NCBI RefSeq assembly: GCF_013368755.1
Contig: NC_049564.1
Location: 4,782,001-4,846,000 of the forward strand
DNA: 64,000 bases
Reading direction: 5' to 3'
DNA from: Talaromyces rugulosus
Lineage: Eukaryota; Ascomycota; Eurotiomycetes; Eurotiales; Trichocomaceae
How positions within the stretch are numbered: position 1 is the first letter of the stretch; every line of letters starts with the position of its first letter. Both the position numbers and the translations under genes were made by a program. The notes beneath the pieces are model-generated. The model was given only the letters and a program-made list of their open reading frames with translations, ran no database searches and was not told the DNA's origin. Of this stretch, positions 22,511 to 34,046 are shown in pieces.

Positions 22511-25500
22511 ATGCCCGACACTGGACAAAACTCGGGTGATGTTGAGAAGCAGCAGAGCCCGGATCGCACGTCGCGAGCCGAGCGGCGTATGTCTCGTGCT
22601 GAAAGGCGTATGTCACGGGCAATAAGTGTTGCCCAAGATCCCAATTTAGACGAATATGAGAGATTGGTCAAGTATGTATCAATTTACAGGGAGCCAGGAA
22701 AGGGAGATATCCTAGACGAAAGTGGCGAGATGAAACGACTCTGGTACGCTCCCTGGAAGAAGACATGGGTACCAGCGAAAGAGGCACTGGATTCAAGTCA
22801 GCATTTCCCTGATGACTGGCTTATAACCGATATCAAGCAAGGCTTGACGGAAGAGGAGGCAAATAATCGTCGACGTCGTTCTGGGTGGAACGAATTAATA
22901 TCCACGAAGGAGAATCCGATTGAAAAGTTCATTTCTTACTTTCAGGGTCCGATCTTATATGGTATGGTCATGAAGCTGTTTACTGGTTTAGATACTGACT
23001 TGGCCGTAACAATAGTCATGGAAATAGCCGTACTACTTGCAGCTGGTCTCAAAGACTGGGTCGACTTTGGAGTTATCATTGGTATTTTATTCCTCAATGC
23101 TACCGTTGGATGGTATCAGGAAAAGCAGGCAGCGGATGTTGTGGCTAGCCTTAAGGGAGATATTGCACTGAGATGCATAACCGTTCGTGATGGCCATGAG
23201 CAAGAAATACTAGCTCGTGAATTGGTCCCGGGGGATGTGGTATGACCATTTTAGTACTCAAAGGCTTCGATTCTATCATGCTAACGTCAAAAGGTGGTTG
23301 TGGGTGAAGGAAGTGTCGTCCCCGCAGATTCCAAAGTAATCTGCGCTCATGATGATCCCAATGGCTTTGAAGAATTCAAGCGTATGCAAGCAGAAGGAGC
23401 CTTCGATGACTCGTCGAATGAAGAAGAGGAGAATGCCCAAGGTGGTGAAGAGCGTCAAGAAGACGAAAAGGAATCTGATGGCGACAAGTCACAAAAGAAG
23501 GAAACGGAGGGCGATGAAGATGAGATGAAAGAAAGTCGAAAGGGTTATTCGTTGCTGGCATGCGATCATTCCGCGATTACAGGTGAATCCCATGCCGTGG
23601 ATCGATACATGGGAGATATAATCTACTACACAACAAACTGCAAGCGTGGGAAGGCCTTTGCAGTGGTACAAACAACGGCCAAAACATCCTTTGTTGGAAG
23701 AACTGCAAGCATGGTAGCAGGTGCTAATGATAAAGGACACTTTGAACTTGTCATGGATAATATTGGAACATCTCTACTAATCCTTGTCATGGCATGGATT
23801 CTTGCTGCATGGATTGGCGGATTCTACCGGCATATTCCAATTGCCAGTCCTGGCAAACAAACACTGTTGGAATACACATTGGTGCTTTTAATTATCGGAG
23901 TTCCGGTTGGGTTACCTGTGGTTACTACAACAACAATGGCAGTTGGGGCAGCCTACCTGGCTCGCAAGCAAGCAATTGTGCAAAAGCTAACGGCTATCGA
24001 GTCACTTGCAGTATGGGACCTTGGTATTTACATCATACAGAATTGTCTCCTTGCTAACATTATGGGCAGGGTGTTGATATTCTTTGCTCAGACAAAACCG
24101 GAACTCTCACGGCTAACAAATTGAGTATCCGAAACCCATATGTCGCCGAAGGGGTTGATGTCAATTGGATGATGGCAGTAGCCGCCTTAGCATCATCCCA
24201 CAACATACAATCGCTAGATCCTATTGACAAAGTGACTATTCTGACACTTAAACAATACCCGAAAGCAATGGAGATCCTTCAACAGGGATGGAAAACCGAT
24301 AAATTCACGCCATTTGATCCCGTTTCGAAGCGGATAGTTACCGTGTGTCATTGTGAAGGCGTCCGTTACACCTGCACTAAGGGCGCTCCAAAGGCAGTTT
24401 TGACCTTGACTAAATGCTCCCCTATGACGGCAGAAATGTACAAAAAGAAAGCACAAGAATTTGCTCACCGTGGATTTCGATCACTTGGAGTAGCCGTCCA
24501 AAGGGAGGGAGGGGATTGGCAGCTATTAGGCATGCTACCCATGTTCGATCCACCGCGGGAGGATACGGCCCAGACAATTTCCGAAGCACAAGCTTTGGGA
24601 ATCAGTGTGAAAATGTTAACAGGCGACGCTATCGCTATTGCAAAAGAGACGTGCAAGATGCTTGCATTAGGCACCAAAGTCTACAACTCAGAACGGCTAA
24701 TCCATGGTGGCCTCAGTGGTGCAATGGCTCATGATTTGGTTGAAAAGGCGGATGGATTTGCGGAAGTTTTCCCAGAACATAAATACCAAGTGGTACAAAT
24801 GCTTCAGGAACGTGGCCATCTTACTGCAATGACAGGTGATGGTGTCAACGATGCGCCATCTTTGAAAAAAGCAGATTGTGGTATCGCGGTTGAAGGGGCG
24901 TCAGAAGCGGCGCAATCGGCCTCAGATATAGTCTTTTTAGCCCCTGGACTGTCAACAATCATTGACTCGGTGAAAGTAGCGAGACAAATTTTCCACCGCA
25001 TGAAAGCCTATATTCAGTACAGAATTGCACTCTGTCTGCATTTGGAAATCTACCTCGTCACGACGATGATTATTCTCAACGAAACAATTCGGCCAGAGTT
25101 AGTTGTCTTCCTAGCTTTGTTTGCCGACCTGGCTACAGTTGCAGTTGCGTACGACAATGCCTCGTTTGAACTGAGACCGGTTGAATGGCAGCTCCCCAAA
25201 ATCTGGTTCATCTCGATAATTTTGGGTATACTGTTAGCTCTAGGCACATGGACGATCCGTGGAACTATGTTTCTTCCATCTGGCGGTGTTATCCAAAACT
25301 GGGGGTCTATACAAGAAGTTATTTTCCTTGAAGTTGCATTGACTGAGAACTGGTTGATTTTCGTCACACGGGGGGGAGATACACTTCCATCGATCCCGCT
25401 GGTTGGAGCTATTGTTGGCGTTGACATCCTAGCGACAATTTTCTGTCTCTTTGGGTGGTTTACCAATACGAATTTTAAGACTGACCCCGCAGACAAGTAT

Positions 25501-25776
25501 CATGAAACAAGAAATGGTTGGACAGATATTGTGACTGTGGTCCGCATTTGGGGCTTTTCTCTCGGAGTAACAATAGTGATTGCGCTTGTTTATTTCACAT
25601 TGAACAAGATGGAATGGCTTAATAACCTTGGGCGGAAGTCAAGAAGCAAAGGGGACATTCAAATGGAAAATACGCTCAGCCACCTTTCTCGCGTTACGAT
25701 CGAGCATGAGAAGGAAGGTGAGGCCAAGGGTCGATACTATTTGACCGCGGCCCGCGAGGAAGAGGAAGCAGAGTAA
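22511..25776 (+). CDS. P-type plasma-membrane proton ATPase (Pma1-like)
   Basis: Three exons: 22511-23239, 23294-24010 and 24070-25776, giving 1050 residues, against about 920 for typical fungal Pma1. The actuator loop has TGES at about residue 339. The phosphorylation site is CSDKTGTLTANK with Asp at about 490, formed right after the second intron. The hinge is MTGDGVNDAPSLKKADCGIA. Predicted helices include LAVTIVMEIAVLLAAGLKDW and LVLLIIGVPVGLPVVTTTTM. Two extras explain part of the length: an N-terminal duplicated RAERRMS, and an acidic insertion of about 45 residues (about 280-326) between VPAD and TGES. The family pumps protons outward at the cost of ATP and sets the membrane potential. 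The insertion suggests a paralogue rather than the main housekeeping pump. The C-terminal tail is acidic and short of the usual autoinhibitory sequence. Confidence 0.93.
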
Positions 25777-26326
25777 ACTAAAAAAAGAATTTCCCCCCTT
25801 GTTTTTTTACCATTTGAAAGCGATATGTTGCCTGATAATCGGAGATTGTAGTGTTTGGCCGACGAAGAGTCCGTGGTAATTATCCTGTTAAGTTTATGAA
25901 CGTTTCTGCATAGGTTTTCTGCAAATTGGACACGCTAGATAGCTACTTGAGGAATATATTAATTAATTAACTTAATGAATTGTATGGCACTTGAGACTCA
26001 TCATTTATTAATTCAAAGAAGTATTGATATTCCAAAAGTAGGGCTATCAGGACCACGTGATATTGAGTGGACAGTTACAAAAGTAAAAAGGTGACAACCA
26101 CAACCTCTGTTTTTAAATTTTTGAATTGGGAAATTAACTATATAAAATGAATGTAATTCCCAAAGCAAGAATAATCCATCGCGATTTATTAGGTCACATA
26201 CCAATCGATAGCTGGCAATCGTGCCATGCTTCTTCTACTCTCGTCTCCAAGTATCACGAAATCTACCCGCCTCCTTAGCCAGTTCCAATCAAGAAGGCTG
26301 TAAGGAACTAAGTTTTTCCAAGACCT
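25777..26326. other. convergent intergenic region
   Basis: AT-rich 3' region shared by the ATPase (plus) and the RTA1-type gene (minus). It includes repeated ATTAATTAA-like sequence near 25960. No gene seen. Confidence 0.5.
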
Positions 26327-27324
26327 TCATATTCTATCCGTCATTGGGATATGTCCATAATTTGCCGCATCGTCTCCAACCTCTGGCGTGACTAGTTCCC
26401 TATGAAGTTGATTCACAGTAGCAATCCTTCTCGCCTTTTTAATAAGATTCCCAGGATGATATACCAACAGCACAGCCATGGAAATAAACATCATAAACGC
26501 GTCGAATACATAGATATACGCTTCCTGCGTGTTTACCGGGGATAGCCGACTAGCACCGAATTGAATCGCCCGAACAAGATTTCGAATAATCATCGCGAGA
26601 GAAGAAATGTACAGCGCTATCATGTATCGTTTCCATGGTATCGATTCCTCGGGCTTGATGAGAAGAATTTTTGTAGGCTCACGCGAAAGTCGTCGGTGGA
26701 AATCAACAGCGATCCAGACAAAAAGGGCGAATATGAACAGGGAAAAAATCAAACCGGCTAGCACTACCTTGTCGCCGATGCTTATAATATTTGCATCACC
26801 TGTAACCTGAATGCCAATTCCGCCAAGCTGAGTGCAGAAACATATCACATCGTTGAGTACAAAAGTGAGCGTGAGCCTTTTAACGCGCATTCTTGACAGA
26901 TGCTCCGCATCAAATGAACGAATGATACGGCCGAGAACCATGTATATTGTCGCTGCGAGAAGGGGCGGTGCAGTCATAATCAGCATTGCTCCCAAGGCCC
27001 AGGAACCAATATCAGTTCGAGACTGATGCGACCAGGCTCGACCGTAATAACCAAAGGTTTCACCTGCCGCCATTTATCGCCGTTAGCTTGGGGACTTTTA
27101 TAATCGTTTGTAGAGATAATTTGCTTGTTTGTCGTACAGATACCGCCAATTATCATTGGAAGAAAATATGGAGCGCGAAATAAGAAGATGAATACAAAAT
27201 GGGCGACTGTCGCGACTCCAAATAGACCCATGAACGCATAACCGGCGCTCGCGGAGGGTGTATAGGGATAAAAGTCGACCCAGGGACTGGACCCATTGGT
27301 GCCATTGTGATAAACAATATCCAT
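26327..27324 (-). CDS. RTA1-family seven-helix membrane protein
   Basis: Two exons: 27324-27138 and 27063-26327, giving 307 residues. The protein has about seven hydrophobic helices, among them AGYAFMGLFGVATVAHFVFI, GSWALGAMLIMTAPPLLAAT and LAGLIFSLFIFALFVWIAVD. The order and the motifs DVICFCTQLGGIGIQ and RSIFR-like RNLVRAIQFG match the RTA1/RSB1 family. That family is fungus-specific, sits in the plasma membrane and is linked to resistance to aminocholesterol, sphingoid bases and azoles. The splice restores ICETFGYYGR across the junction. A TATATAAA box lies 57 bp upstream of the ATG (27381-27388). The gene directly upstream on the same strand is a Zn2Cys6 regulator. The transported or sensed molecule is not known. 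Confidence 0.9.
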
Positions 27325-27710
27325 AGTAGAGCTAGAATTTATTGATATTTGATTTATCAAAATGGATGTTGTGTTCACCCTTTATATACGTTATCGCCAA
27401 TTGCCTTTTTAGGAAATCTGAACCCGAATACGTTGTGGGGCCAGGCAACTTTATTATCAAACATGTAGCTCCACTCATGTCTCAGGAGTTCCAAATTAAG
27501 CAAGAAATTTTCTATACATGAAGTATTGTCCGCTTATTGATTGGCTTCTAGAAATAGTACCGTAGAAAGAAAAGTGCGTCGTGAAATCCGTGCCTAGCAT
27601 CAATTAATAGGTGCACGGGGTCCGCTACAAAGTTCTGACAGATTTTAATATACGAAGTAATTTATTATTATTACCTAGTAAAAAATCAACTAGCTATTTC
27701 TCTAGTTCTC
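27325..27710. other. intergenic, promoter of the RTA1-type gene
   Basis: 386 bp between tandem minus-strand genes. It holds the TATA box described separately and the 3' end of the upstream regulator gene. Confidence 0.5.
27381..27388 (-). promoter_or_regulatory. TATA box of the RTA1-type gene
   Basis: TATATAAA on the minus strand, 57-64 bp before the ATG. A canonical match in a plausible place, though transcription would then start close to the codon. Confidence 0.5.
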
Positions 27711-29149
27711 TTAGATTTGTTGCATTGGCCACTCAATCCACGGATGAAATTCAGCCTCGAGGGAACACCAAACGCCTACCACGACATGCGCATCCCAGCC
27801 TTTCATAAACCATACAGCTTGCATATACTTCAATAAAACAGCCCAATGTGCCAGAATCACCAGCGCCACGGGTTCTTTTTGCTCAAGCTGACTCGTTAAC
27901 TCATCTGGTAGCCGATACACCCACCCGATAAGCACCTGCATTAAACCCACGGGTGATTTCTGAGAGGAGCGCTTTTCGTACACCTCATTCAAGACGGCTA
28001 ATAATTCATTGATAGCCGATGTGTATATGTAATTGTCGGTTTCCGTGAGAAACATTTGATTAACCAGTTGCTGCACCGCTTGGACGCGTAGAATATGCTC
28101 ATCCAATTCACTGCGCAGCAGCGGACTAACGCTGAGTGCTTCTGGATTGATCTTTGGCTCCAAAATCCCGGAGAAGACTTGTTCGTGGTAGGAGTGTAAA
28201 ATTAATTTAACACCATTCATGAGCACCCGCCATTCAGACAAACCTTGGTCACTAAAAACGAGGTATTCTCCAGCCCTCGGCCCTCTCGCAAAGTAGACAA
28301 AGCAGATCAACACAGCTGAAATGTACACTTTCTGACAACTCTCCTCATTCAGCTGGGCTAATACTGCTGTCACCGACCGGACCCCGAAAGTAAAATGATC
28401 ATCTGCCTGCTGCACGTACTGGTGTCGTTGGTCGGGGTTTTCGTAGCCCAAATGCAGCGCCGAGAGAGCAAGAATGAGATGTAAAATGGAGGGAAACGTC
28501 ATACTCCACCGAACAATTTCTATTTGCCATAGATCGTAGAGTTTTGGATCGTCGGCGATAGTGCGGTAGGTAGAAGCGGTAAAGTGGTGGAAAAGTTGCA
28601 GGTCAGCGAAGAGGATAGGGCTCTGGTCTGTGATTCGGCTGGGCCGCGAGGTGATGTCGAAATCACATTGTGTTCCGATCGAGTTTGTCGATATATGGGT
28701 TTGGTCTTCCACCTCAAATTCTTCGCTGTGTTTCTTTTTGAAGCTTTCTGATGCAGGCTGATACGGTCGGAATCGACGGGTTGTGGCGGGAGGCGATGCC
28801 GAGATGTTGGGATTGGAAAATGTGCATTCAATCGCGTGCATCACACAGTTCGAACATATTGGTTTTCTCTCATCGCACTGCACTATATAGTCAGATTATC
28901 TCCTCTGTATTTAATTAGAAAAATTGGAATCCAAGTTAATCTCGATGATGTCGTTGGAAAAACTTGGAGTAATTTTTATAGATAATGATCGGACGAAATA
29001 ACATTCGAAGTAGCAAACGGTTTCAAATAACTATTGCGTTCGACATAAAGACAAATACTTACTTTAATGCGACGTCGCTTGCAGTTTCCGCATCCCAGGC
29101 GTGACTTTTGATGCGTGCGTCGTGATAGTGGTAACTTATGCGCCTCCAT
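27711..29149 (-). CDS. Zn2Cys6 transcription factor, Upc2-like layout
   Basis: Two exons: 29149-29063 and 28877-27711, giving 417 residues. The intron lies inside the zinc cluster. Joined, it reads C-x2-C-x6-C-x6-C-x2-C-x6-C (CGNCKRRRIKCDERKPICSN, then C-VMHAIE-C), starting about residue 20. The remainder is a helical fungal-trans_2-type domain with FHHFTASTYRTIADDP and HLILALSALHLGYENP, the usual beginning of that domain. It ends at IEWPMQQI. Zinc cluster plus this domain is the plan of many short regulators, including the sterol regulators Upc2/Ecm22. Orthology cannot be shown here. The neighbour downstream on the same strand is an RTA1-type gene, a possible target. Without the first exon the cluster would appear to lack two cysteines. 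Confidence 0.88.
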
Positions 29150-30318
29150 TGTCGATGTTTGGACTGGAAAGGAAATTTGTTCGTATTCGTTCCTGGCTTT
29201 GCCAGGCTGGGCTACGGTAGTCTACTGGGACCAAAGAGGCTAGAAAAAATTGACTAGGGCAGATAACTGCTCAGAGATTCACAGAATATCCAATTGAAGT
29301 CAGGATGGTGGATTTACTTTGCGATTCTAATAATGTAATTCTCGGATGCTGATGATCAGGAGGCAATAATTAGGGCTAAAACTGTACGAATACGCCAGAA
29401 TTTCCTAATCCAGTCATGGCCCCACAGCAAGGTCCATTGCCAGTAAATAATTATGACAGCAATATTAATAATCATTGTTGTTATCGATGTGCTTGAACAA
29501 TTACGAATATTTGAATTCCTTTATTTCAACTTTAATATGGACATGGTTGGTTGAATGCAGTCTAGATGGATGGATATCAGCTGCACCTCTGCATTGGCAG
29601 TGAGTGCATCAGGTGCTGTAAGTCACCCGAAACGTAGGCAGAAACAAAAAAGCAAAATAACAAACATGCGTAATACATCTAGCCCTAGTGATGATCTACA
29701 GGCAAATGACTGAAGGAGACTGAGCTGGATCGTGTGATGGGAATTTTGACTGCCCCACTTTTATATGTATACGAACGGACTTGGCGACAGTTATAGATGG
29801 ATTCACATTCCTAAATTCCATTTTTTTGGCCAGCAACAACATATTTGCTCATTTGTTCCGAATAGGAATTAGTCCACCATTTTAGGTTGCTAAATATGTA
29901 CAGTTTTTCTCTTTCCTTTATTTAGAAGTCTGAATGATAGGCCAGTTGGAGATCAAGCGCTCAATTTGTCAAAAATGGGTGTTTCAAAAGTATGTACAGG
30001 TAGAATGGTAAAAATGTAAGCAAAATATGTACAAGCTCTCCAAAAAAAAAGACGAGCAAATGCATGGATTTGCCCGCCAAAACAAAGCGAGCGGCTGATC
30101 AGCAAGCCTTATTGGTCAAGTCACGATCCGGTACAGCGAACGACAACTTGCATCCCAAAAATACAAGTAACAAAACCAACTCCCACTCCCATTCTCAAGC
30201 TAATGCTTTTTGTTCTCGTCCTCCAATCGCAAGAGATGAATGTCATGATTCTGTTCTAAGATCATAATCAAGAGTCTACCTGAGACTCAAACATCTCCAG
30301 TCAAGGATGGCTGGTAAT
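29150..30318. other. intergenic, AT-rich
   Basis: About 1.2 kb upstream of the regulator and downstream of the chitinase gene. It has long A/T runs and no frame with protein-like composition. The frame 30064-30267 plus is polar and unsupported. Nothing else seen. Confidence 0.5.
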
Positions 30319-31442
30319 TTACCAGTAGCGGCGGTCGGCAAAGCTGCGCATCACACGAGATTTGGTGGTGGTGCTGTTGCTGTTGCTACCCACGTCAGAG
30401 CGGACGCCGGCAAGGAAGCCGTCGTTGGCATAGGCCTGGGAGGCATCCCACAGCATGACACCACCGAAGCTGGAGAAGGTAGCAGAGTAGTCAACGACGG
30501 GCTTGAGGTCGGAAGCAGACAGGTATCCAGAACCGGCAGCGCCAGTGTTGGCAGGAACACCAAGGATGACCTTGACATCAGGGTTCTTGGAGGTTTCCTT
30601 TGCCCACTTGTCCCAGACGTCAAAGTTGAAGGCAGTCTGTGTGTCGGTTCCTGACTTGTAGTTCTGGACACCGCAGAAGTTGTTATAGAATTGGACCCAG
30701 ATAGCATCGAAGGAAACAGCACCGTTCAGCATGGCGTTGTCAGCGGCGTCAGGGTAGACACACTGGGGAGCGGCAGTCAAGAAGTATTTCTTGCTGGTGT
30801 CGGCGTCCATGAGGCTGCGAATCTCGTTGCCGAAGACTTCCATGTTGGAAACAGTAGATTCAAAGTCAAAGTCGAATCCATCAACAACGGCATCGCCGAA
30901 TGGACGTTGAGCCGATCCATTCTTAGAGGGACCAAAGGTTTCCCAGATCAACTGAGCACCGGCGGTGGCGTCGTCCGAGCTGGTGAAGCCTCCTTCGCTG
31001 TAGGTAGCACCACCGATGGAAAGAAGAATGGTCTTTCCCTTGTCTTGGCAGGTTTTGATGTCGGTACTACAGAATGCAATGTTAGCTGTTATCCTGCTTG
31101 ACGAGGTGGAAATAGGATGACATACCCGACTTGGGGGCAGCTAAGCAGCTCAGTGCCGTCGATGAGGGTGCATTTGTCGCCAGTGTTGGCAAAGTTGATG
31201 ACAGGAGCGCCACCTTGGCCGTTGATCTGAGTCACAAAGGACAAGATCAAGACGTCGATGTTGTCGTCATCGCAGTACTTGCCGAGGTCTTGTTGCTCCA
31301 AGCCACCGCTGGCGGCGCCGTAGGAGTTTTGTCCCCAGTAGACAGCAACGTTGCTGCTCGAGCTGGTGTCGAGCTTGGCCTGAGCCCCGATAAGGCCTGC
31401 CAAAATGGCAGTGCCGGAAAGGATGTACTTCGCAGAAGACAT
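30319..31442 (-). CDS. secreted class III chitinase, GH18
   Basis: Two exons: 31442-31126 and 31066-30319, giving 354 residues. A signal peptide of about 22 residues (MSSAKYILSGTAILAGLIGA) ends before KLDTSSSS. The barrel starts NVAVYWGQNSYGAASGG and contains the catalytic DxxDxDxE as DGFDFDFES, the Glu being the proton donor. KTILLSIGGATYSEGGF is the SxGG strand. There is no Ser/Thr-rich stalk, chitin-binding domain or GPI signal, so it is a compact plant-type (class III) enzyme. It should cut chitin in the cell wall or in the medium. A minus-strand TATAAAG at 31616-31622 lies about 175 bp before the ATG. Confidence 0.93.
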
Positions 31443-34046
31443 GGTTGATTGAAGGAATGTAGTCTTGACTGAATCGTCCAAGGGAATGATACGATACTAG
31501 CAAGAAAGGAGTGGAAAGCAGGAAAAGGAAGGACTAGCTATCCGGGTTCGTTGTTGACTGGGGAAGGAATAACAAGGGCATTGCAAAGAAGGGCGTGATG
31601 AGAGACTTTATAGTCGTGGAGTCTGGACTGCACGACCGATAGGGTTACCACCGGCTCGGCACTAATGTTTAGCCATAGGCACCGTATGCTTTCACTCGTG
31701 TCGACTGTTGGCTATCTTTTTTTGTTCCTGTTAGCATTCCAGGTGCCGGGTTCCCCACAGCTAGCCAAGGCCATACCCAGGGCTGTGGAATGTAACACTC
31801 GAAACAAGCCAGGGCTCGGCGGGAGGGAGGCATAAACGCCACAAGTGCGATTCAACATAATAATATTCATGGGTGTCCACTGTCGGGCATGGCACCGGTT
31901 GTCAGATCGTCCACTTGCGGATAGTCAGGCTAGCTATTTCCTGCACTAGGTAGAGTCACACGCGGTGGCGGCGTCAACCCCAAGCTAGGCGTAGCTTGAG
32001 GCTGGCTGTAACCTGGGGTCAGCGCATCACACACGAGGCTGCCGAGGACCAACGTTACCATTCACTACGGACTCGTAGTAGTCCAAGCTCTGTCGATCTA
32101 TGCATGGCCTTACTACAGGGACCATCCAGACCGTCTAACGTATAACTATCGCTGTACGGTATGATTTGAAGATACATAGTCATGCTGGCCAAGCACACGT
32201 CTTGGTCATCAGCATCGTCGATACTTGCTTGGTTTTAGACACGGACGGCCTGTCCACCCACACTCCACTACACCGTTTGTTTTGTACAACCGTTAAGAGC
32301 GGTCATACTTGTCACACTACTGTCGTGTACCGGCTGTGTGGTGGTGGCGCTCACAGGAAACGGAAAAGGCGTCCGATAATAATAGATGGCACTAACTGGG
32401 GGCGTGGCTTGAGATCCAGATGTATGTTGGAGTCAGCACCTGTGTTGTTCCAGAAGGCAGGCAGACTAGCAGTTTGTGACGAGGCCTGATGTCGATGTGA
32501 CATCGAGCAGCGCCTGGTGATAATTGACGAACTAGCTCATGCGCGCTGATTGGCAATGGAGCAGTCTGAGAGCTTTGAAAATGGAGGTGAAGTGAAGGGT
32601 CAACAAGGGTCGACGAGGTGCCAAGAACGCCAAGACCAGCCTTAATAGAGCCGGTGTGGGCCGTGCACAGGGGCAGCCTCCTATTGGCCGCGGCTCTGCA
32701 GCGTCTCCGCCTGCTTATAATGTCATCTGCTGCAGCCGACAACGACATTCTGTAATGCCTCACGGTTGAATTCGGCCTTTCTCGCTCTGGAGAGCACCCA
32801 GCACGGCCAGCGCAACCACACCATACATTGCGAGGCAACTCCAACACCTGCTGCGTTCGCTGCAGTGCGTTTTGCCTTAGTCCGTTTCACTATCTTGGTG
32901 TTTATCAGCACTGCGGGCTGAGGTTGCATTGGCCTCGGCCCCCTCGTCGGTCATCATCCATCGTCACTCGCCCATGGCATGACCGCTGGCCTCGGTTCTA
33001 CTTACGTACTATCATCTCCTTTGGCAGTCGTATCACGCTTCGTTTCAACCTCGAAACATTTGGACAGGCACGTTCCTTCATTTCTACATGCGCCCTCACC
33101 ATCTGCCGGCGTCAGGTGCTGCTAGATGTAGCAACCATCCGCACGTCCAGACGACCTGCGTGCCAGCTCAGCGATACATCGCAAGCTGCTACCTCTATTT
33201 TCTGCGGGAATAGATAAAGCAAAGTGATCGTCGTCATAATAATATTGGACCCCTAAATAAACATAATCCATGCGCACTCACTTTTTCTCGCCAAAGCAGG
33301 ATTCCAAGATTGCAACGGTACAGTATACCTCTAATACCTGTAAAACAACGCCAATTCCAATCCCTTCAAATATTTCTATCCTTGTTTGATGACAGTTTCA
33401 GCATATACGCTATTCCTAGTCGGCTTTGATCTGACTTTTGGCTTCATTATTCTATTTCAGCTGTGGTATTACGCAACATCTACAACCCTACGACGTCCGA
33501 TGGAGCTTCTATATTACTGGTTTGGTTGATAGGTTGCTCGATTTTAACAACACCATCAATCAATTCACATGTTGCAAATCGGGGGCCGACCACGTTCCCC
33601 ATACAAGCGATCGAATAAAGAAAAATAAAGCGTAGCCAGTGACATAAGGTTGACAGCGGATCTACGACCGAGTCGGCCAAGTTACATTACTTCAATGTCC
33701 AAGTATCATTGATCGTCGGTCAGAGAATGTAACCAAACCCAGTCACCCGAGATAGCCGAGATGTTTATCTGCTCTGTAGTCCAATTATTTACCAGTCACG
33801 GTTCTTGTTTTTCAATTGGAATAGAGGCCTCCAAAGCCACAGAAGCAGTCAAGTCTAACAGCATAACGACCGCAGTTGGATAAGTATCTATAAGTACTAA
33901 GAGTGTCCTGTGAGTCAAAACAGACGGCAAAAACCATTCTCTTCATTCCGGTCGAAAACTTAGTACACAAATTTCATCTCGAGTTACACATTCTCTAATT
34001 TTCTCTTCTTAACTCAACCTAATGCTCCTCCTTAGCCAATACAAAA
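31443..34046. other. 2.6 kb gene-free region upstream of the chitinase gene
   Basis: The first 1.7 kb is fairly GC-rich with several 60-150-codon frames on both strands (for example 32392-32847 minus and 32828-33217 plus). None has recognisable domains, and they overlap each other in conflicting phases. From about 33230 the sequence becomes AT-rich and leads into the 3' end of the giant gene. It could be a long regulated promoter or carry a non-coding transcript; I can support neither. Confidence 0.4.
31616..31622 (-). promoter_or_regulatory. TATA box of the chitinase gene
   Basis: TATAAAG on the minus strand about 175 bp upstream of the chitinase start codon. It is flanked downstream by a purine/pyrimidine-biased leader. 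Assigned by sequence and distance only. Confidence 0.5.

Noticed and set aside
32392..32847. 151-codon minus-strand frame
   Set aside because: Arg/Ser/Pro-biased, no domain, overlapped by other frames; typical of GC-rich non-coding DNA.
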